Positions 60,425-64,000 of a stretch of DNA of 64,000 nucleotides are shown here, in pieces; within the stretch, counting starts at the first letter, position 1; each line of letters starts with the position of its first letter. This DNA is from Streptosporangium album. GTDB taxonomy: Bacteria; Actinomycetota; Actinomycetes; Streptosporangiales; Streptosporangiaceae. The DNA is taken from positions 1,302,001-1,366,000 of the forward strand of contig NZ_JACHJU010000001.1 in NCBI RefSeq assembly GCF_014203795.1, given 5' to 3'. The notes beneath the pieces are model-generated. The model had not been told where the DNA came from. It searched no databases and was given only the letters and a program-made list of their open reading frames with translations. The position numbers and the translations under genes were made by a program.

Positions 60425-61792
60425 TCAGCCCTGGAGCCTGGCCAGGGCGGCGCGGATCCGCTCCATCGAGCGTTCCCGGCCGAGCACCTCGATCGACTCG
60501 AACAGCGGCAGGCCGACGGTCCTTCCGGTGACGGCCACGCGGACGGGGGCCTGGGCCTTGCCGAGCTTGAGGCCGTGCTCGGCCCCGACCTCCTCCAACG
60601 CCGTCTTGAGCGACTCGGGATCCATGTTCACCTTCTCCAGGCGGTCGAGGTAGCCGGTGAGGATCTCCACGGCGGAGGCCTTCATGGCCTTGTCCCACGA
60701 CGCCTGGTCGAAGACGGGCTCGTCCAGGAAGAGGAAGTCCACGTTCGCGGTGATCTCCGACAGGACCGCGATGCGGGTCTGGGCCAGCTCGGCGACCCTG
60801 GCGAAGGTCTCCCGGTCCCAGTCGGGCTCCAGCCACGGCTCGCACCGGGCGACGAAGGTCGCGAGCGGCAGCGCCCGGATGTATTCGCCGTTGAACGCGC
60901 GGAGCTTCTTCTCGTCGAAGAAGGCGGGAGACGGGTTGACGTCCTCCAGCTTGAACAGCGGCACCATCTGCGACCAGGGCATGATCTCCCGGTCCTCGCC
61001 CGGCCCCCAGCCCAGCAGCATGAGGTAGTTGACCATCGCCTCGGCCAGGTAGCCCTCCTCGCGGTAGGACTCCAGCGCGACCTTGTCACGGCGCTTGGAC
61101 AGCTTCTGGCGCTTCTCGTTGACGATGACCGGCACGTGCGCCCAGACCGGCGGGGTGACGCCGAGCGCCTCCCAGAGCAGCTGCTGCTTGGGCGTGTTGG
61201 ACAGGTGCTCCTCCGCACGGACCACCTGGCCGATCCGCATCTCGATGTCGTCGACCACGTTGGCCAGCACGAACAGCGGGGAGCCGTCGGCGCGCGCGAC
61301 GACGAAGTCCTCCATCGCGTTGTTGGGGAACTCGACCGTGCCGCGGACCAGGTCCTCGACCACGGTGACGCCCTCGTCGGGGGTGCGGAAGCGGACCGCG
61401 CCCTCGCCCAGGCCCCGGTCGCGGCAGAAGCCGTCGTAGCCCTGGTGCTCGGAGCCGGTCCGGGCCTTCACGTCGTCACGGGTGCAGGTGCAGAAGTAGG
61501 CGCGGCCGCCGGTGACCAGCTTGGCCACCGCCTCACGGTGCTGCTTCTCGTAGGAGGACTGGAAGTAGGGGCCCTCGAAGAACGGGCTGTCGCCGTGGAT
61601 GCCGATCCAGGCGAGCGCCGAGATGATGCCCTCGGTCCACTCGGGACGGTTGCGCGCGGCGTCGGTGTCCTCGATGCGGAGCACGAACGTGCCGCCGGAC
61701 TGCTCGGCCAGCGCCCAGTTGAACAGCGCCGAACGGGCGCCGCCGACATGGAACATGCCGGTGGGGGACGGAGCGAAGCGAACCCTAGTCAC
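60425..61792 (-). CDS. gltX: Glutamyl-tRNA synthetase
   Basis: A 455-residue class I synthetase. The HIGH motif is [25 protein letters not shown] is [11 protein letters not shown]. The GWGPGED and [16 protein letters not shown] regions are usual. In actinobacteria this enzyme is non-discriminating, charging both tRNA-Glu and tRNA-Gln. GTG start overlaps the FAH-family gene by 8 bases, so the two are co-translated. Confidence 0.96.
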   Translation of the reverse strand: MTRVRFAPSPTGMFHVGGARSALFNWALAEQSGGTFVLRIEDTDAARNRPEWTEGIISALAWIGIHGDSPFFEGPYFQSSYEKQHREAVAKLVTGGRAYFCTCTRDDVKARTGSEHQGYDGFCRDRGLGEGAVRFRTPDEGVTVVEDLVRGTVEFPNNAMEDFVVARADGSPLFVLANVVDDIEMRIGQVVRAEEHLSNTPKQQLLWEALGVTPPVWAHVPVIVNEKRQKLSKRRDKVALESYREEGYLAEAMVNYLMLLGWGPGEDREIMPWSQMVPLFKLEDVNPSPAFFDEKKLRAFNGEYIRALPLATFVARCEPWLEPDWDRETFARVAELAQTRIAVLSEITANVDFLFLDEPVFDQASWDKAMKASAVEILTGYLDRLEKVNMDPESLKTALEEVGAEHGLKLGKAQAPVRVAVTGRTVGLPLFESIEVLGRERSMERIRAALARLQG

Positions 61793-62561
61793 GCGAGACC
61801 ACCCGGTTGGTGAGAGTGCCGATTCCTTCGATGCCGACGCTGACCTCGTCGCCGATGTCCAGCGGGCCGACCCCTTCGGGCGTCCCGGTGAGGATGACGT
61901 CGCCGGGGATCAGGGTCATGACCGCGCTCACATGGGCGATCAGCGTCGGGATGTCGTACATGAGCTTGGAGGTGCGGGAACTCTGCTTGACCTCGCCGTT
62001 CACCGTCGTGGTGATGCCCAGGTCGCCCGGGTCGAGCTCGGTCTGGATCCACGGGCCGAGCGGGCAGAACGTGTCGAAGCCCTTGGCGCGGGTGAACTGC
62101 ACGTCCTTCTTCTGCAGGTCGCGGGCCGTGACGTCGTTGGCGCAGGTGTAGCCGAAGATGACCTCGTGGGCCCGCTCCGCGGGGACCTCCCGGCAGAGCC
62201 TGCCGATGACCACGGCCAGCTCGCCCTCGAAGTCGACCTGCCGGGTCAGCCCGGTCGGGTAGGCGATGGCCTCCCCCGAACCGATCACCGAGGTGGACGG
62301 TTTCAGGAAGACCAGCGGCTCGTCGGGGACCTCACCGCCCATCTCGCGGGCGTGGTCGGCGTAGTTCTTGCCGATCGCGACGACCTTGCTGGGCAGCATG
62401 GGCGCGACCAGCCTGACCTGCGAGAGCGAGTAACGCTCACCGGTGAACTGGATCGGGCCGAACGGGTGCCCGGAGATCGTGGAGACGAACTCCTCGCCGG
62501 GTCCGCCCTCGACCACGCCGAATCCGACACCCTCGCCTGTGGAGAACCTCGCTATACGCAC
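61785..62561 (-). CDS. Fumarylacetoacetate hydrolase family protein
   Basis: A 258-residue metal-dependent enzyme. [58 protein letters not shown] (metal Glu pair), [20 protein letters not shown], and [20 protein letters not shown] match the FAH-fold 2-hydroxyhepta-diene-dioate isomerase / acylpyruvase / oxaloacetate decarboxylase group. Family members near gltX in actinomycetes are often called FahA. Substrate is uncertain. It heads the gltX operon. Confidence 0.92.
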   Translation of the reverse strand: MRIARFSTGEGVGFGVVEGGPGEEFVSTISGHPFGPIQFTGERYSLSQVRLVAPMLPSKVVAIGKNYADHAREMGGEVPDEPLVFLKPSTSVIGSGEAIAYPTGLTRQVDFEGELAVVIGRLCREVPAERAHEVIFGYTCANDVTARDLQKKDVQFTRAKGFDTFCPLGPWIQTELDPGDLGITTTVNGEVKQSSRTSKLMYDIPTLIAHVSAVMTLIPGDVILTGTPEGVGPLDIGDEVSVGIEGIGTLTNRVVSRD

Positions 62562-62867
62562 AGGACAAGGCTAGTCGCGCCCGGAGCGCCACCGGACCGC
62601 CACCCGGCGCCGGACCGGTGCGGCCGGCGGCGGGCCGGCGGTTGGGCCGGCGGCACCACCCGCCATCGGAAATACGTCGTATATCGCCACAAAAACTACC
62701 AAAACATATATAAATAACCCAAAAGTTAGCAATCGCATTAATCGCATACATACAGGGTTTCTCCAGGAAAAGGTATGTGCTGGTTGCTGTTCATATGGGG
62801 GGTATGACGCCTTATTAGGAAGTATTGGGGAAGCACACGATCTTCCCCCCGGGGGAAGGGAACCGAC
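62562..62867. promoter_or_regulatory. AT-rich divergent region with SigB-type promoter for the Asp23 operon
   Basis: This 306-base gap has an AT-rich run at about 62660-62760, rare in this genome. At 62782-62805 it reads GNNT-N14-GGGTAT (GGTT at 62782-62785, GGGTAT at 62800-62805), which is the consensus for Streptomyces SigB-family stress sigma factors. It is 62 bases ahead of the Asp23 gene. No gene is supported within. Confidence 0.55.
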
Positions 62868-63374
62868 GTGACCGAAGCCAACACGGTGAACACGCCACCA
62901 AGGGGCGACGAGACATCGGTGCCGAGGGCTCGGCCCGGCACCGGCGGAGGCCAGGGGAGCCTGGTGACCTCCAAGGGGACCACGAGCATCGACGGCGGAG
63001 TCGTCGCGAAGATCGCCGGTCTGGCGGCGCGGGAGGTCTCCGGCGTCTACGACATGGGTGCCGGCACCGCACGGGCACTCGGCGCGGTCCGCGGCATGGT
63101 GGGCGGCGAGAAGAGCGCCATGCAGGGAGTGTCCGTCGAGGTGGGCGAGCGACAGGCGGCCGCCGACCTGGACCTGGTGGTCGAGTACGGAGTCGCCATC
63201 CCGGACGTCGCCGCCGCCGTGCGCCGCAACGTGATCATGGCCGTCGAGCGCATGACCGGGCTGGAGATGACCGAGGTCAACATCAAGGTCAACGACGTCC
63301 ACATGCCCGGCCAGGAGAAAGAGGGCGACAAGGAGAGGGCCGAAGAGCTCGAACAGGGGCCGCGCGTCCAGTGA
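62868..63374 (+). CDS. Asp23/Gls24 family envelope stress response protein
   Basis: A 168-residue protein. After a disordered 35-residue start, the Asp23 core is GTTSIDGGVVAKIAGLAARE, VSGVYDMGAGTARALGAVRG, ADLDLVVEYGVAIPDVAAAV and RRNVIMAVERMTGLEMTEVN. The family, anchored by AmaP in Gram-positives, supports the cell envelope under stress. GTG 62868 is the start. It overlaps the next gene by 4 bases, opening a four-gene run. Confidence 0.95.
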   Translation: MTEANTVNTPPRGDETSVPRARPGTGGGQGSLVTSKGTTSIDGGVVAKIAGLAAREVSGVYDMGAGTARALGAVRGMVGGEKSAMQGVSVEVGERQAAADLDLVVEYGVAIPDVAAAVRRNVIMAVERMTGLEMTEVNIKVNDVHMPGQEKEGDKERAEELEQGPRVQ

Positions 63375-63637
63375 GCGAACTCGCGCACGAGATAGCCGTC
63401 GCCGTACGGCGATGTCCCGACGTCGCCGACCTGTCGGGCGGTCCGTTCGGGACCGTGGCGACCTACCTGCCCGGCGAGAGGGTGTCCGGCGTCGCCGTCC
63501 GTGACGGCGACGTGGAGATCTCCATCGTCGCCCAGCTGGGACGGCCACTGCCGGAGATCGCCGAAGAGGTGCGGACGGCGGTCGCCTCTCTGGTGGGTGA
63601 CCGTCCGGTGAATGTACATATCGGAGGTATTCAATGA
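63371..63637 (+). CDS. Small Asp23-like protein
   Basis: An 88-residue protein, MSELAHEIAVAVRRCPDVAD, LSGGPFGTVATYLPGERVSG, VAVRDGDVEISIVAQLGRPL. It looks like a second, shorter Asp23/Gls24-type domain lacking the N-terminal half. GTGA overlap with the upstream gene and ATGA overlap with the downstream one. Common in the actinobacterial Asp23 operon. Confidence 0.85.
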   Translation: MSELAHEIAVAVRRCPDVADLSGGPFGTVATYLPGERVSGVAVRDGDVEISIVAQLGRPLPEIAEEVRTAVASLVGDRPVNVHIGGIQ

Positions 63638-63822
63638 ACCAGTTCCCCGTATGGAGCATGGCCGGCATGTTCGTCGGCATCATCCTGGGCCTCGCGGCGG
63701 CCTTCGGCGGTCTCGGCGCGTTCCTCCTGGTGCTCGTCCTGGGCGCCGTCGGACTCCTCATCGGCCGCATCGTCGACAGTGGCGAGGTCGACCTGTCCAA
63801 GCTGGGCATGAGGCGGCAATGA
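63634..63822 (+). CDS. DUF2273 family membrane protein
   Basis: A 62-residue protein with two hydrophobic segments (VWSMAGMFVGIILGLAAAFG, GLGAFLLVLVLGAVGLLIGR) and a charged tail. DUF2273 proteins always travel with Asp23 and AmaP and are thought to help hold them at the membrane. Overlaps both neighbours by 4 bases. Confidence 0.9.
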   Translation: MNQFPVWSMAGMFVGIILGLAAAFGGLGAFLLVLVLGAVGLLIGRIVDSGEVDLSKLGMRRQ

Positions 63823-64000
63823 CCACCCCGGTCGAGCACCACGCCGCGCCTTCCGGGACATCCGCGGACGCACACGGCCTCCCCGCCCAGCGGACGGAGG
63901 GCGGCTCAACCGCAGAGGCGACGCGCCCGGCCCAGCCCGCCCTGCCGGTACGGCCCGCCGTACCGGCCGAGCAGCGGGGGAGGACGGACATCCCGGAGCG
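63819..64000 (+). CDS. N-terminal part of the next protein of the Asp23 operon (3' end outside window)
   Basis: An open frame from ATG 63819 runs off the window. The 60 visible residues (MTTPVEHHAAPSGTSADAHG, LPAQRTEGGSTAEATRPAQP) are Pro/Ala-rich and disordered. By position it is probably the DUF6286-type or AmaP-like membrane partner of the operon, but no domain is seen yet. Confidence 0.6.
   Translation, partial: MTTPVEHHAAPSGTSADAHGLPAQRTEGGSTAEATRPAQPALPVRPAVPAEQRGRTDIPE

Noticed and set aside
60156-60845. Minus-strand frame across the gap between the M3 peptidase and gltX
   Set aside because: It reads through the terminator and through gltX in the wrong frame; Arg/Gly/Pro-rich.

Overview
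This 64-kb window has the codon bias (third position almost always G or C), gene set and gene order of a high-GC filamentous actinomycete. The F420 gene cofC, the two-protein DUF397/XRE-type gene content, the ndgR-leuC-leuD locus, the many TetR regulators and the recG / rpmB / thiD / thiL / Lrp / ddl / gpsA / plsC / cofC / HU / leuD / leuC / ndgR / gltX order fit a Streptosporangiales-like genome (inference from content; no species can be named from sequence alone). Most of the window is chromosomal core. No phage, transposase, CRISPR array or biosynthetic cluster was seen.

Layout. 1-1.4 kb: the end of a Pro/Gly-rich protein with a type VII-secretion-like C-terminus, then two decayed fragments (response regulator, DJ-1/PfpI). 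1.4-10.6 kb: secreted coiled-coil protein, aldehyde dehydrogenase, the pta-ackA acetate pathway, an alpha/beta hydrolase, and the ribosome-associated GTPase TypA. 10.7-16.6 kb: a SodC fragment, a DUF397 protein, a deacetylase lipoprotein, an XRE-cupin regulator divergent from an EamA exporter, an orphan SigR-type sigma factor and a Cds1-like PLP enzyme. 16.7-21.5 kb: an iron-siderophore ABC importer behind two iron boxes, then a TetR regulator with its own operator. 22-32.4 kb: ftsY, smc, a coiled-coil protein, acyP, mutM, rnc, rpmF, DUF177, coaD, rsmD. 32.4-34.9 kb: an ECF sigma factor divergent from a hydrolase, then a gene-free stretch full of hairpins. 34.9-45.5 kb: recG, the stump of a DAK2/YloV gene, rpmB, thiD, a CBM2-like membrane protein, thiL, a stand-alone Lrp domain, a DUF3515 lipoprotein, ddl, a transsulfuration-enzyme stump, gpsA, plsC, cofC. 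45.5-50.8 kb: an MFS drug exporter divergent from its TetR, and an ABC exporter. 51-56.6 kb: HU, leuCD, ndgR and a large acidic protein of unknown function. 56.8-62.6 kb: a redoxin with a CxC motif behind two tandem operators, a tRNA-Gln/Glu/Glu cluster, an M3 peptidase, gltX and a FAH-family enzyme. 62.8-64 kb: the start of an Asp23/Gls24 envelope-stress operon behind a SigB-type promoter.

How it fits together. The operons are mostly housekeeping: rnc-mutM-acyP and coaD-DUF177-rpmF link ribosome and RNA processing; pta-ackA makes and uses acetyl phosphate; the three tRNA genes that GltX charges (Glu directly, Gln by misacylation in organisms with GatCAB) lie 2.2 kb from gltX. Several regulator/target pairs carry visible operators (iron boxes, TetR palindromes, ATTGGA-N11-TCCAAT repeats). 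The most unusual feature of the window is the number of C-terminal or N-terminal gene stumps (response regulator, DJ-1, SodC, discoidin, DAK2/YloV, transsulfuration enzyme), each at a boundary between intact genes. The items most worth following are the redoxin and its paired operators, the hairpin-rich gap beside recG, the loss of the conserved rpmB-recG middle gene, and the orphan SigR-like factor with no RsrA beside it.
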